Program-made: the position numbers and the translations under genes
Assembly (NCBI GenBank): GCA_002786025.1
Contig: NHNW01000001.1
Coordinates: 1,178,001 to 1,242,000 of the forward strand
DNA: 64,000 nt
Direction: 5' to 3'
Origin: Zasmidium citrigriseum
Lineage: Eukaryota; Ascomycota; Dothideomycetes; Mycosphaerellales; Mycosphaerellaceae
Shown: one piece after another, positions 1-11,433 of the stretch
Layout: each line of letters starts with the position of its first letter
Position numbering within the stretch: the first letter of the stretch is position 1
The notes under the pieces: model-generated
Seen by the model: the letters and a program-made list of their open reading frames with translations, nothing else
Told to the model about the DNA's origin: nothing
The model's database searches: none

Positions 1-753
1 GGTGGCATCCTTTGTGGAGGTCACTCGCAATCTTCAGGCGACAGCTGAAAATCACTGGCGCCAAACCCGGTCCTTATCTCGCAGTCGTGCACGCGACCTC
101 AGATACGACCTTGAATCTTGGCGGCTCTTCTTGACTCCTTCCTGTTGTGGAGCTGCGACCGGAATCCACAGCTGCTGAGCCGAACACTGCAGCCGAGGCG
201 GAGACAACGTGAAGCTGCGAATTCTCGTCTCTTCCAGTCGACCAACTCTTCGTCGCCAGTTTGCTACATTCCAGGAACGCCGCCTTGGAACCATACGCCA
301 ACGTTACCGCCACGAAACTTCCATGCCTTTCAGCAAACAAAAGAACAACGGCAACGATGAATGGATCGGCGCCTCAACCACGATTCCGTCATGCTCTTTC
401 TTGCATGTTTTCTTGGCCTTCCCTAAGCCGCATGGCGGCCAAGAGTTGCGTAGACAAATGAAGCAGTGCGCCTGAATGACTACCAAGAGTTTTTGGGACT
501 CCCAAGTCCGCTACTGCGCCTGCCGTGGCTGCTTGTCTATGCATTCCACGAGGCTTGGGTACTCGGACTACCTACGATAGGCAGGTATCATTGTGCTCGT
601 GCTGGGTCGTCGTCGCCGTGAAACCGCGCACGACAGTAGGGTAGCCGAGATGGAGACCGCGTGTATAAGAAGGTGCGTTGGATTCTTCGTTTGGGCGAGT
701 AGGGTCACTTCCGTTCGTTTTCACAATCCATAGCTTCAAGCTGTGCGTTCAAG
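1..753. other. intergenic, no gene seen
   Basis: Only short overlapping reading frames without family features occur on either strand. The right end is the promoter of the gene starting at 754. Confidence 0.5.
664..668 (+). promoter_or_regulatory. TATA-like box upstream of LVIVD-repeat gene
   Basis: A TATAA pentamer lies about 86 nt upstream of the ATG at 754. It is the only such motif close to that start. The assignment rests on position alone. Confidence 0.3.
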
Positions 754-2562
754 ATGAAGTTCACTACGATCGCGGCGGCTTGCCTGCCTTTGGCTCTGGG
801 TGCCATGTTTACGAAAGACGAGTATGACAATGGTTCTGTCATGGCGAAGATGATGGAGGCCAAAGAGGCAAGCTTCCCACCAAGAAGATGAATTCCTTCC
901 AATACTGACTTTCTTCCAGTCTGCCTGGAGAGAGCACAAGGCAGCTGGCCACTACGACAACTCTCGATGGAAGGGCTTTGGCAAGAAGCGACCGCGAGGC
1001 GACCGCATCAGCTGCAAGAACGGCAAAGTTGAGGCTGTCAAGGGAGACCCAGATCAGACGTACAAGTGCAAAGACATCGTGCGTGTTCATGATTGAACCG
1101 GTAAAGTATGGCTGACCGGTTGTAGGACATGTACGACTTCAAGACCCACGCTGAGCTAGGAAGCAACGGCGGTGAGGGAAGTGGCAGCTGGGGTGTCGTC
1201 CTCGACGGGCGAGAGTTCATCGCTATCGGTATGGCTTGCAGCTGAGATACCGGCCATGAGAGCACAGTAACTGACCTTTGTTTAGGCCAGACTGATGGAG
1301 CGGCCTTCGCTGAAGTCACGAAAGCTGGAAAGCTGGTCTACCTTGGACGCTTGCCTGCTCAGGCTGATCCAGTCATCTGGCGCGAGATTAAGGCCAATGG
1401 ACCTTACCTCGTTGTTGGATCTGAGGGTGTTGGTCACCAAGTGCAGATCTTTGATATGAGGAAGCTATTGAAGGTCGATCCCAAGAAGCCGAAGGTTTTC
1501 AGTACGACCACTGATCTCACTGGGCTATTCACTGGTAGGTCACATGTGAGGGTTGAGGGATGGCAGAGACTGATCAATGCCTGCAGATATGCCCATTGGA
1601 CGCTCTCACAACGTAGTCGTCAACGAGGAGAAGAACTACGCTGTGGCTGTTGGCTCCGCGCCTCGCAACAGCTCATGTGCTGCTGGGTTGATCTTCATCA
1701 ACATGGACGATCCATCTGCGCCATTCTCGCCTGGCTGTGCGCCGCAAGATGGATACGTTCATGATGCGCAGTGTAAGGATGCCGATTTGAAAACATGAGG
1801 ACGGAATGCTGACTTAGATCTTCAGGCATCGTCTACCGTGGCCCTGACCAGAAGTATGACGGCAAGGACGTCTGCTATTCCTACAACGAAGACACCTTGA
1901 CTATCTACGATGTTACGAACAAGACCGGACCTCAGGCAGCGTCCATCATCTCCCGTACGCCTTATGTCGGTGCTTCTTATACTCACCAAGGTTGGGTCAT
2001 CGACACTATGTGGCAAACTCACCTCCTCCTTGACGACGAGCTCGATGAGGGCGAGATTGATCCTGACCGAGCTGATCCCAATGGTCCATCTATCGATGGC
2101 TTTCCAGCAACGTAAGACACCCATGTCTCTCTTCCTGTTGAATATCTCACTGACATTGGTTGTAGCTACATTTTCGACATCACGAACCTCGAGAAGCCAG
2201 TCAACACTGGCTACTACAAGTCCAAAGTCCGCTCCGTCGACCATAACCAGTTTGTCATCGATGGCTTGGCCTATCAGTCCAACTACCAAGCTGGTCTCCG
2301 CATTCTGGATGTCAGCACGATCCCTGAGGATGATACTGGTGCGGGCGTTGAGGAGATTGCCTTCTTCGATGTTTACCCTGGCGATGATGATGAAGAGGGC
2401 GGTGGTGTTGCAGACTGGTCTTTCGGAACTTGGTCGCACTACACCTTCCCAAGTGGATTCATTGTTGTCAACACGATCGACCGTGGACCATTCGTCGTCA
2501 AGATGAACAAATTTGGACGAAGAGGATTTGGAAAGCGTCATGTGAGACGTGGGCCAGCTTAG
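754..2562 (+). CDS. Secreted LVIVD-repeat / choice-of-anchor B-like protein
   Basis: Seven exons (754-867, 920-1078, 1126-1228, 1286-1534, 1587-1772, 1826-2111, 2166-2562) give 497 aa in a continuous frame. The N-terminus (MKFTTIAAACLPLALG) is a signal peptide, so the protein is probably secreted. The body has beta-propeller-like repeats typical of the LVIVD / choice-of-anchor B family, with blades such as VQIFDMRKL, YIFDITNLEKP and LRILDVSTI. No enzymatic function is assigned to this family. The first intron begins with GC rather than GT (GCAAGC), a known minor donor class, and the other introns are GT-AG. The C-terminus is basic. The start is the first ATG and is immediately followed by the signal peptide. 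Confidence 0.85.
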
Positions 2563-2675
2563 AGATCCCCGGCGGATGTAAGCTGTATAGTCTATTATAT
2601 GGCTAGCTACAAGAAAGTCTCGAGTAAAGAACGCTCTATGCTATGCTAGGGTATCTCAAGCACCAAACGCCCCCT

Positions 2676-4699
2676 TCAAGCCCCCGGCTTGCCACCCATA
2701 CCACCAGGCTTCCCAGCCCCAGGACCACCCTGCACCTGATCCTTCTCCTTCCTCACATCCTTCCACTCCACCACACACGCCGCCACGAACGCCAGCGCCG
2801 CACACGCCGTCGCCACAATGAACGTATTCGTCACCGCATCATTATACGCATTCAACACCCTGGGCAAGTCCTCCGCGCTGACCTGACGCCGCACAGAAGC
2901 TCCTGTGGCGTCCAGATTGTCGACGTTGATCCCGGGTATTCCGTCGAGGTTGGAGTGTAGGCTGTTCATGAAAATTGTTTGGTCGATGGCGAGGAAGATT
3001 GAGCCTGCGAGGGATTGGGCGAAGAAGTTTAGGGAGATTCCGGCTGGGGCGTCCATGCGGGAGAGGACGGTTTGGGCTACGAGGCCGCCGGATTGGATGC
3101 CTACAGCTGGTGTTAGTTGGGTATGCAGATATGGGCGAAGTTGAGTGTGAGCTTACCTAGACCTGCACCGAAGCCCCAGATGAACTGGTAGCCGATCCAT
3201 TGTCCTTGTCCTGAGGTGGGAGAGAATGTCGTCAGGAGACCGGCGCCGATGGACATTAAGGCGGCACAGACCAGCATGAAAGGGACGTAGTAGCCCACGA
3301 GCTTGGAGATTGCGAAGCCGGAGAGGAGGCCTGCAACGCCGGATGGAACGACCATGGGCAGCATCATCACACCAGAGCGAGTTGGACTTGCTGCTTTGAT
3401 GGCTTGGAACCAGACAGGCAGATAGTAGGTCAGGGTCATCATGGATCCCGTGACGCCGAGCGTGTAGACGAAGGCGGCTGCCATACTGCGCTGCTTGAAG
3501 AGTTTCCCAGGTACGGTTGCGTTGTCCTGCAGCCAGATTTGGATGGCGATGAAGGCGATTCCGAGCACGATGGCGATGACGAGTAAGGCGATGACTCTGC
3601 CGTTTGACCATGCATATGTCGAGCCTCCCCATTCTAGCGCAAGCAAGAGGCAGATCACGGCCGGCATGAGACAGAGGTTGCCAAGAGGATCCATCTGCCT
3701 GATTTGCTCCATGGGCTTCGTACCAGCCTTCTTCGCCGGGGGCAATTTCAACGTCACGAAAGTGATCGCCAAAGTCACCGCGCCCACGGGTAAGTTTATA
3801 AAGAAACACCACCGCCAACTCGCATGCTGTGTCAACGCACCCCCAATCAACGGCCCGACGATGGACGCCACGGCAAACACCACGCCCACGATCCCCGAAT
3901 ATATCGGCCTCATATGCAGCGGAACCGTGAAGAACGTGATGATCACGCTGCCACCGAAGATGCCTGACGACCCAAGACCAGCGATCGCGCGGCCCACGAT
4001 CAGGACGATGGAGGAGTTCGCCGCGCCGCAGATTGCCGAGCCGATGAGGAAGATTAGAACCGCCGACATGAAAACGAACTTGGCGTTGTAGAAGGTATAG
4101 ATCTTGCCGAAGAGGAGCTGGAAGCAGCAGAAGGTGAAGAGGTAGGCGCTGCCGTACCAGCCTATGTCTTCGATGGAGTCGAATTTGGCGGTTATGGTTG
4201 GGATGGCGTTGACCATTATTGTGCGGTCCTGGAAGAAGTCATTGTTAGAGATGAGTTTGATAGTATTTTGAGGTCATGAACTCACCAGTGCTGTCAGAAA
4301 TCCTGCTAGGTAGAGGGCGAAGATCGTTGAGTACAGCTTGAAGCCCGTTGGGTATTCGACTTTGGGGAAGCCCATTCCTGGTGGTCCACCACCGCCTGGC
4401 GGTCCTGGAGGTTTGGGTGGTCCATCGCTGGGTGGCTGTGGTAGGACGACAGGTTCGCTGTAAGCCTTTTCGAACTGGGCTGGAGTTGGCTCTTTGATTA
4501 CTGGAACTGTCGATGTTCGACGAATTCCCGCGGGAGGTGGAGAGCTCATACTTTCTCTGGTCTTTTCGCTCGTGATGGTTGTCGTTACACTGCTCCTGAT
4601 GGTCGATGCTCCTGTGACTTCCTCGAATCCACCGCTGGGTCTGGGGTCGCTTGGGGAGAGAGTCTGGGACTCGTGCTTCGCCTTTTCTTCTGGTGGCAT
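2676..4699 (-). CDS. MFS multidrug transporter, DHA2 (14-TM) family
   Basis: Three exons (4699-4286, 4228-3157, 3100-2676) encode 636 aa. A hydrophilic, Pro/Gly-rich N-terminal tail of about 110 residues precedes the membrane core. The first intron falls exactly inside the DHA2 signature, so splicing restores ALDRTIMVNAIPTI. Helices then run through GRAIAGLGSSGIFGG and WRWCFFINLPVGAV, which is motif C-like for drug:H+ antiporters. The C-terminus is again Gly/Pro-rich. The likely role is export of small molecules at the plasma membrane. It lies next to the SDR/BVMO genes on its right and could export their product, but no shared regulation is visible. Confidence 0.9.
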
Positions 4700-5470
4700 G
4701 GGGATTAGTCTCTTGTACTGTGCTTGATCGTGTAAGGCTGTCTTGGGTGATCTGATGAAAATGAAACGCCAAGTGCTGCAAGGCTATGCTGGGTTCAACT
4801 CGTGTTTGCGCTGACCGAAACGATATGAGAAGGGGAGGAAAGGGGAAATGAATGCTGAAGTCAATCGGACGGTGGGTATGATCACATTACCCTAAAGTCC
4901 AGCTCATAGCAGGGGTTGTGTGAACCAACACCGAGAAGATTTTCGACGGCGTACATTTCTGGTGCTTGGTCCCGTGCTTCATTGTCGTTTGGCTACGCGC
5001 CAGACTCGGCTGCCGAGTGATGCTGGTAATTGGATGTTGTTACGGCTCGGGTGCTCGTTGTTCTGATCGGCCGAGCCAACTGTGAGCGAGGTCCACTCGA
5101 TTGATCAGGGGTGCTCCCAGCCTCGCGCCAGCGCACGTACTTCGGAGCATGTCCGGGTATCAGGAGACCTCACCTCCTGGAAGACCGACGCCAACTGCTT
5201 TATGGCGACGTTGAACCTCTTTTTGCGAGTCGCTGAGAAAGCTCCTCCGCGAACAACGCTGTGGCAAAGTCGGAGCTCCATCATCAGGTCTGGGCCGGTG
5301 TATTTGATACGGTGTGCGAAGTTCGGATGCCTATTCCAAGACGAACTCGAGTGAAGAATGTTATGCGAACGTGAGAAGAGTCTGCTCCGTACATGTGAGT
5401 GACCTGCTTCAGTTGTCAATCTTCTGTCTTCCGTGTCGCTATCAGTTGTGCGCCCATCCGTCCCAACGCC
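4700..5470. promoter_or_regulatory. Divergent intergenic region (MFS / SDR)
   Basis: This 771-bp stretch separates two divergently transcribed genes, so it should hold both promoters. An in-frame ATG at 5399 could extend the SDR by 24 residues. I see no other gene. Confidence 0.4.
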
Positions 5471-6482
5471 ATGGCGATCCGACCAGTTTCTGCAGAGATG
5501 TTCGACATCAGCGATTGCATCGCAGTCATCACGGGAGGCGGGAGTGGTATCGGCTCTATGATTGCAAGATCATTAGCAGCAAATGGGGCCAAGGTGTACA
5601 TCCTTGGTAGGCGGCTGGAGGTATTGGAAAAGGCTGCTAAAGAGATGGTAAACGTGTGTCGTCTTGAGTGATAGATCCCGCTGACTTAGGAATGCAGCAA
5701 GGGAACGTGATCCCCGTGCAATGCAGCGTAAACTCAACAGAAGAGCTGCAGCGAGCAGTAGACTTCATCGACCAGAATGATGGCCGGATCAACCTGCTCA
5801 TCAACAACGCCGGTATTGCGACGCCCAATCTCGAGCCACATCAAGCGCGGCCGACTGCCAAATGGGACATCAAGAAAGTCAGAGACTTCTGGTTCTCCAA
5901 GAAGTTCTCCGATTACGCCGCAGTCCTCGAAACCAACACTACGGCAGCCCTGCAGGTGACTTTTGCTTTCCTCGAGCTCCTCGACAAAGGCAACAAGTTC
6001 CGCGAAAGGCAGGAAGCAGCGGCGAAATCCAATGGCAAAGTCTTCCGCGGCCCGTACACCTACACGCGAAGCCAGGTGCTCACGCTAAGTAGTGTCGGCG
6101 GTTTCGGGAGGGACAACAGCGCGTTCATCTATGGTGCAAGCAAGGCCGGCACGACCCATATGATGAAGAATCTGGCGACGTATCTGATTCCGTGGCACAT
6201 CCGAGTCAATATTCTGGCGCCTGGATGTGAGTCGGTCACTTGTTATGCTGATTTCCCGTACTGACCTTCTGAATAGACTTCAACACCGACATGATGGGCG
6301 ACTGGTACAAGGCTACCGGTGGCCGTCTACCACCGACTTTGGTGCCTGAGGAGCGGTTCGGCGAGCTCCATGAGATGGGAGGGACGGTGGTTTGGCTGGC
6401 CTCCAAGGCGGGAGCGTACTGCAATGGCCAGGTTGTTTTGATTGACGGTGGTTACATCGCCAATCATCCAGCCACGTACTGA
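5471..6482 (+). CDS. Short-chain dehydrogenase/reductase
   Basis: Three exons (5471-5647, 5698-6226, 6277-6482) encode 303 aa. The Rossmann cofactor motif TGGGSGIG is at residues 21-28, NNAG at 95-98 and the catalytic YGASK at 204-208 (Tyr204, Lys208). The C-terminal VVLIDGGY is typical of classical SDRs. It should oxidise or reduce an alcohol/ketone with NAD(P). I chose the ATG at 5471 because it sits in GCCATGG just before the conserved start of the fold; the upstream in-frame ATG (5399) adds a non-conserved stretch. It lies tail-to-tail with a BVMO that could take its ketone product. Confidence 0.88.
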
Positions 6483-6833
6483 TCCAGTATACATCGTATG
6501 AATTGATGAATTTAGCCTTCAATCTTGTTCCTTGTCAGAATTTGACGGAGAACGCCCAGTCTTGATGCCCAGTTGTGAGAGAGGATGAAAGCGACTTGCA
6601 GACGCGAGCAGCCTCGTCGTGACGTTGGAATTCTCGTCTTCTGAACGTGTTGTTGTGAGAGAAGGAAAGGGAAAGAAAGACAGGAGGTTGGAAGTTTGGG
6701 GGCTAAATTTAGTCTATCGTTTCAGGGCAAGCGCAGTGCACGGATCATGAAGGGGCACATCCATGCCTGCAAGAACAACAACACGTCCGACTTGTCTCTA
6801 GGAGGTATCCCTCTCACCACCTCATCCATCTCA

Positions 6834-8695
6834 TCAGACCTTCACAGGAACGGGCGTCACTACCGAAGATGCCCTGGCTGTCTCTGATGGCATCTCCAAC
6901 GACCCCAATGACGACGTCTCATAACCCTCATATCCGGCCTCACGACACTTGGTCATGGCGGCATGATAATTGTGCAGCCCTCCGAACCTGGGACGCGGAT
7001 TAGCAGGGCTATGCATCACAATCGAACAACTACTCACCAGTTCAGCGGCTCTTCCTTCTTGCCGGGGATATTCACACCGCAGTAGTATCCTTTGGTGGCC
7101 GAGAAAACGAACTTGCTCCAGAGGTCCAAGGTCGACTGCCGCCATGCCTGCTCGGCCTCCTCCGATGTCTCCACCCGAGTGATGCCTTTGCTGCCCATGT
7201 CTCTGATGAGATCGAAAATGAACTCACCCTGCAACTCAACACAGGATGGTCCATTGGAGAATGCCGTTGGCGCCTGAGGACCGTATGTGTAGAACATATT
7301 GGGGAATCCCGAAGTTGACAGCCCGAAGCGAGTGTACACGCCATCTGCCCAGCGTTGCTTGAGGGACTGGCCATGAGTATCGACGATGTTGATAGCGGTG
7401 AGCGCGCCAGTGTTGGTGTCGAACCCAGTGGCAAGGACAATAATGTCGAATTCCTGCAGACCGGAGCCCTCACATCGAATGCCAGTTGGCGTGATCTCAA
7501 CAATTGGGTCGGCCTTGATATCCACCAACGACACATGGTCATGATTGAAAGCTTCGAAGTAGTCAATCTCCATTGGCGTTCTCTTCCCTCCGAAAGTGTG
7601 GACTGGCTCCATTGGCGCCAGCAGATCGCGGTACTCTGGCTTCTTGATCCGCTCGCGAGACTTCTCCGCCCAGAATCGCCATGCTTCACGATTCACCTCA
7701 TGACTGACGAAAACATCGAAGTATGTTGAGAGCAGCGGATGAAAGCCACCTTTTGCCCAGGCATCTTCGAAGACCTGCCGGCGCTCTTCTGGCGTGTCGT
7801 CTGCCCACTTTCTGGCGACGAACTGAGTGTTTTGGCCGCCGAACTTCTTGTACTTGCACTCGTGCTGCAATGCGGCCATTTCACCGCTTGCCTTGTACTC
7901 GTCTTGGAAGCTTTTCGAGAGCTTTTGCTGTCGCAGCGGCAGACAGACACTCGGGGTTCGCTGATATACGGTCATCTGGCTGACATCCCCTGCGATAGTC
8001 TGGATGATCTGAACCGCGCTGGCTCCTGTACCGATAACAGCGACTCGCTTGCCCTTCACGTCGATGTCCTCTTGTGGCCAGCGGGCGGAGTGGAACGATG
8101 GACCCTTGAAGCTTTCAAGTCCGGGTAGTCTGGGGATGTATGGCTGAGTGGCAAATCCGAGAGAGTTGATGAACCACCTTGCCACGAAGATGCGGCCATC
8201 GGCGCATGTGACTGTCCACTTGTGGGTATCTTCGTCGAACTTGGCGCCCACCACTTCAGCTCCACAGACCACCTGCTCGGCAAGCCTCCAGTGCTGGATG
8301 GTGTGCTTGAGATATTGCCGGATCTCGCCATAGCCTGGAAACGCCTCTTCCCAAGTCCAGTCCTTGTTCAGCTCTTGGTCGGTAAACTGGTAGACGGGAT
8401 AGCGCGAGTCGACACGAGCTCCTGGATACTACCACTGCAATCAGTACGCACCTTCTGTGCCGAGGGCTCTACGCACACAGTTCCAGTGCCAGACTCCTCC
8501 AGGCTGAGGTGCCTTCTCCAAGCATGCAACACGAAACCCAGCTTCCTTGAACCTGTGCCCAATCAGCAAACAGCACAAGACAAGAGTCTTTGGGGCATAC
8601 CTCTTGGTCATGTATATGCCGCCAAAGCCAGCGCCCACGACAACGGCGTCCAAATCTTGTACAAGTCCCATATTGAAACGTTCTGCTATGCTCAA
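6834..8695 (-). CDS. Type-I Baeyer-Villiger / flavin-containing monooxygenase
   Basis: Four exons (8695-8601, 8552-8477, 8428-7038, 6987-6834) encode 571 aa. The N-terminal FAD motif is GAGFGG. YPGARVDS follows, placed exactly across the third splice junction. The Baeyer-Villiger fingerprint FKGPSFHSARWP (FxGxxxHxxxWP) is at about residues 164-175, and the NADPH motif GTGAS at about 190. A second ATGF-type motif (VLATGFD) is also present. Enzymes of this class insert oxygen next to a ketone to give an ester or lactone, using FAD and NADPH in the cytosol. Its neighbours (SDR and esterase-like gene) fit a ketone-processing module. An in-frame alternative start lies eight residues downstream. 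Confidence 0.93.
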
Positions 8696-9145
8696 GTTTC
8701 GAGAATTGATCGATGCTGGAAGTTCTATTTGCGTTCAACCCTCTGATAAATACACCACAACATTGGGCCGAGACCTCCTCGTTGTCAGCCTCTTCGAGGC
8801 GCATCCTTTCGGTGGCCAACTGCTGACTGAGGGCTCATTGACCGTGCTGTCCGCCTGTTCGATTGCATCCCATTGGTTAGACGGACGCCGCCAGGGTCTG
8901 GAAGCATCCGCACAATAAATGTTACCTCCATCTCATCGGCCTACGTTCTTCGCGCCGCGGAAATTGGAAAGGGCTTCGGCATCACATCTATTCAGTTGAG
9001 CTGAGCGCCGTCTTGGCACACTCGGGATGCGTACCAGATGTTGCGAAGGAATGCGAAGCCTTCCTCGGACGAGCTTGATCGTATGAGGGGTCCAATGCCG
9101 GTAACAGCTTTTCACAAACTACGGAGACTACCCAACAAATGCTAT
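8696..9145. other. intergenic, no gene seen
   Basis: This is the promoter side of the BVMO and the 3' side of the esterase-like gene. No conserved reading frame or repeat is visible. Confidence 0.45.
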
Positions 9146-11006
9146 CTACGCCCGAGTGAAAAAATGGGCCATGTCATTGATGTACTGGCACCGCCTCTTC
9201 TCCTTGAAGACCATCTCCCGAGGACCATGATGAGGACCACCAAGCACCTCCACAGCGATTTGCTTCGACTCTATGTCGCTGAGTCCGCGCACAGCATCCT
9301 TCACGGCCAGTGGCCACTTGGGCTTGATGTCAGGCAATCCAGTGGCTGCGAATGACGACCATCCTCGACTGATGCTTTCTGCAAGCTGGATCTCATTTGG
9401 ATCGTTGATGTAATATGCCGTCTGCAGCTCGTTGAAGACATACGGCACATCGGAGAAATGCGGCACCCCCAGGTACTCTTTGCCACCTTGTCTGAGGGTG
9501 GGCGCGAAGGCAGTCTGATTCAGTTCGTACAGATAGACTGCACTTCGGCCCTGGCTGGCTTCGTACAGCATTGAAGCTTCTTTGATGCTTGGACAAGTGA
9601 CTTCGATGTCCCTCAGTGCTCGCGAGAGAGTACACCAGGCCGTGCTGACACCATCCGGACACATGTATCTCCGGGCGTAGTCGACTTCGGTATACACGTA
9701 TAGCACCATCAAAGCGATTGGCTCGATCAGCTGAGGGTACCGCTTGCCGATCCACGCCGCTGCTTGCGAGATTGTCTGGATTGAAGTTGGGACGTCCATT
9801 GAGAGCTCGTCCATGTTCCAGCCGGTCATGTAATCGACATTCTTCGTGGATTGCACGGCTGGGCGGAATGTCGCTGTTTTGTCGAAGACGAGCTCGTTAT
9901 CGACAGCCGGGCCACTTGAAACGGTGTCAGCACTGCAAATATCAAATATGCTGGACAAGCTACCCACAAGACATGAAAGCCATTCGCTGGCTCAATCGAC
10001 CACGCAAGATCGAATGTCACATTTAGGATCTGCTCCATGCTGAATTGCCTCATACAGTTCAAGCTGTACCAAAATTGAGGGCTCCCGCTCACGCATCCAA
10101 TCCGCTGGACGACTTCAGCGAAGTGCTCTCGAGTGGCATCATGCCTGACTGCCCAAGGCGAGAGCGAAGAGCCACTCTGAGCAATTGCACGGCGGAAAGG
10201 AGCGTGTCCAGCTGCAATGTGCAATCCAATGTCTGAGGCTCCGGCATCTTCACCAAAGACTGAAATGTTTTCTGGATCGCCGCCGAACGAGGCGATGTGG
10301 TCTTTGATCCATTGCAAGCCCATTTGCTGGTCTCTAAGCCCGAGATTTGCTCTTGTGCCGTCAGAGCCGTCTAGGACTGCGTCTGACAAGGGATAGCCGA
10401 AGACCGGGAGGCGTCAGCTATCTGCATACATGGACGTTAGGGCCTCTAGACTCACTGTTCACGCGGTGGTTGATTGCGACGTAAATCACTGGACTGCCGC
10501 TATTTATCGAATTGTTCACCAAGCCGACCGGTTGATATGAAACATCGTAGATGTTGCCGACCATGTGGCCACCTGGAAGATGTTAGCATTGGAACATCTC
10601 AGCCATCATGCAAGTTCGACTCACCGCCGTATATCCACACCATCACTGGCAGCTTATCGTGGCTCTTGGTTCCAGCCGGGCGGGCTATTCTCAAGAACAA
10701 GCAGTCTTCAGATGGATTATCCACCATCGAATATGGATCTCCTGGCATAGGATGCTGTGGTTGCGGACAAGCCGGGCCTTCCGGTGTGGTGTCAATCTTC
10801 AGTCCTCGCTTCGCCTCATACTTGCGAGGAGGCTTGAAGCGGTGCTCTCCCCCGGTGTCCAGACCATATCGTACAGAGAGGAATTGCTCGATCCCGTTCG
10901 CTTCGGTGCCTATGTAAGAGACGCCCGTCTTCTTGTCCGAGACGACAGGACCTGAAGCAAACGAGATTGCGATATGGAAGAGAAACGATAGCAAAGAAGC
11001 CTTCAT
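9146..11006 (-). CDS. Type-B carboxylesterase-like protein lacking the nucleophile Ser
   Basis: Four exons are inferred (11006-10625, 10572-10456, 10403-9968, 9932-9146), giving 573 aa with a signal peptide at MKASLLSFLFHIAISFA. Family landmarks are EDCLFLRI, VWIYGG and INHRVN, followed by IFGYPLSDA. The nucleophile elbow reads GEDAG (Asp219) where esterases have GESAG, so hydrolase activity is unlikely. The third exon's best frame requires a GG acceptor (10405-10404) instead of AG. A canonical AG 21 nt downstream would keep the frame but delete seven conserved residues. The gene may encode a catalytically dead adhesion- or binding-type paralogue, or may be decaying. The start is chosen at the signal peptide; an in-frame upstream ATG exists at 11048. 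Confidence 0.72.
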
Positions 11007-11433
11007 GATGTTACGGCAAAGGCTCGAAACCAGCTCAAACGTGCTCACGGCGAGAAGACATGGACGAAAATTTGCTCACCTTCCACTACAAAGTGACTGT
11101 CCGGCCTCGATGTTGAACCTACTCAAATTTTTCCTTCGATTTGCTCTCTGGATCGTCTCTGCAGACAATACTGCCATCAAGCCGTCGGCGACCGAAAGGC
11201 AACAAAAAAAGCAAGAGCTGAACCCTGCCGCCATGTGAAGTCGGAATAGGCTCAAGCACGGCTCGGACGACGACCTGCACTCGCCCGCATGGGTGCTCCT
11301 CGGTATCAAACTTCTTGCCCTCGATGGACGACGCAGATGCTTATCTTGCTTGGCCCTGATACGTCTGATCTCGGATCGGAGGCTGGCAACGCGAAGAATC
11401 AAGTCTCATTCTATCTATGGAATCTACGGTACA
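11007..11433. other. intergenic, no gene seen
   Basis: The region lies between the esterase-like gene's start and the oxidase stop. It contains the A-run aacaaaaaaagc near 11205 and no recognisable feature. Confidence 0.4.

Noticed and set aside
1822..2541. 239-codon open frame on the minus strand
   Set aside because: It is antisense to exons 6-7 of the LVIVD-repeat gene, runs across its intron and has no recognisable motif.
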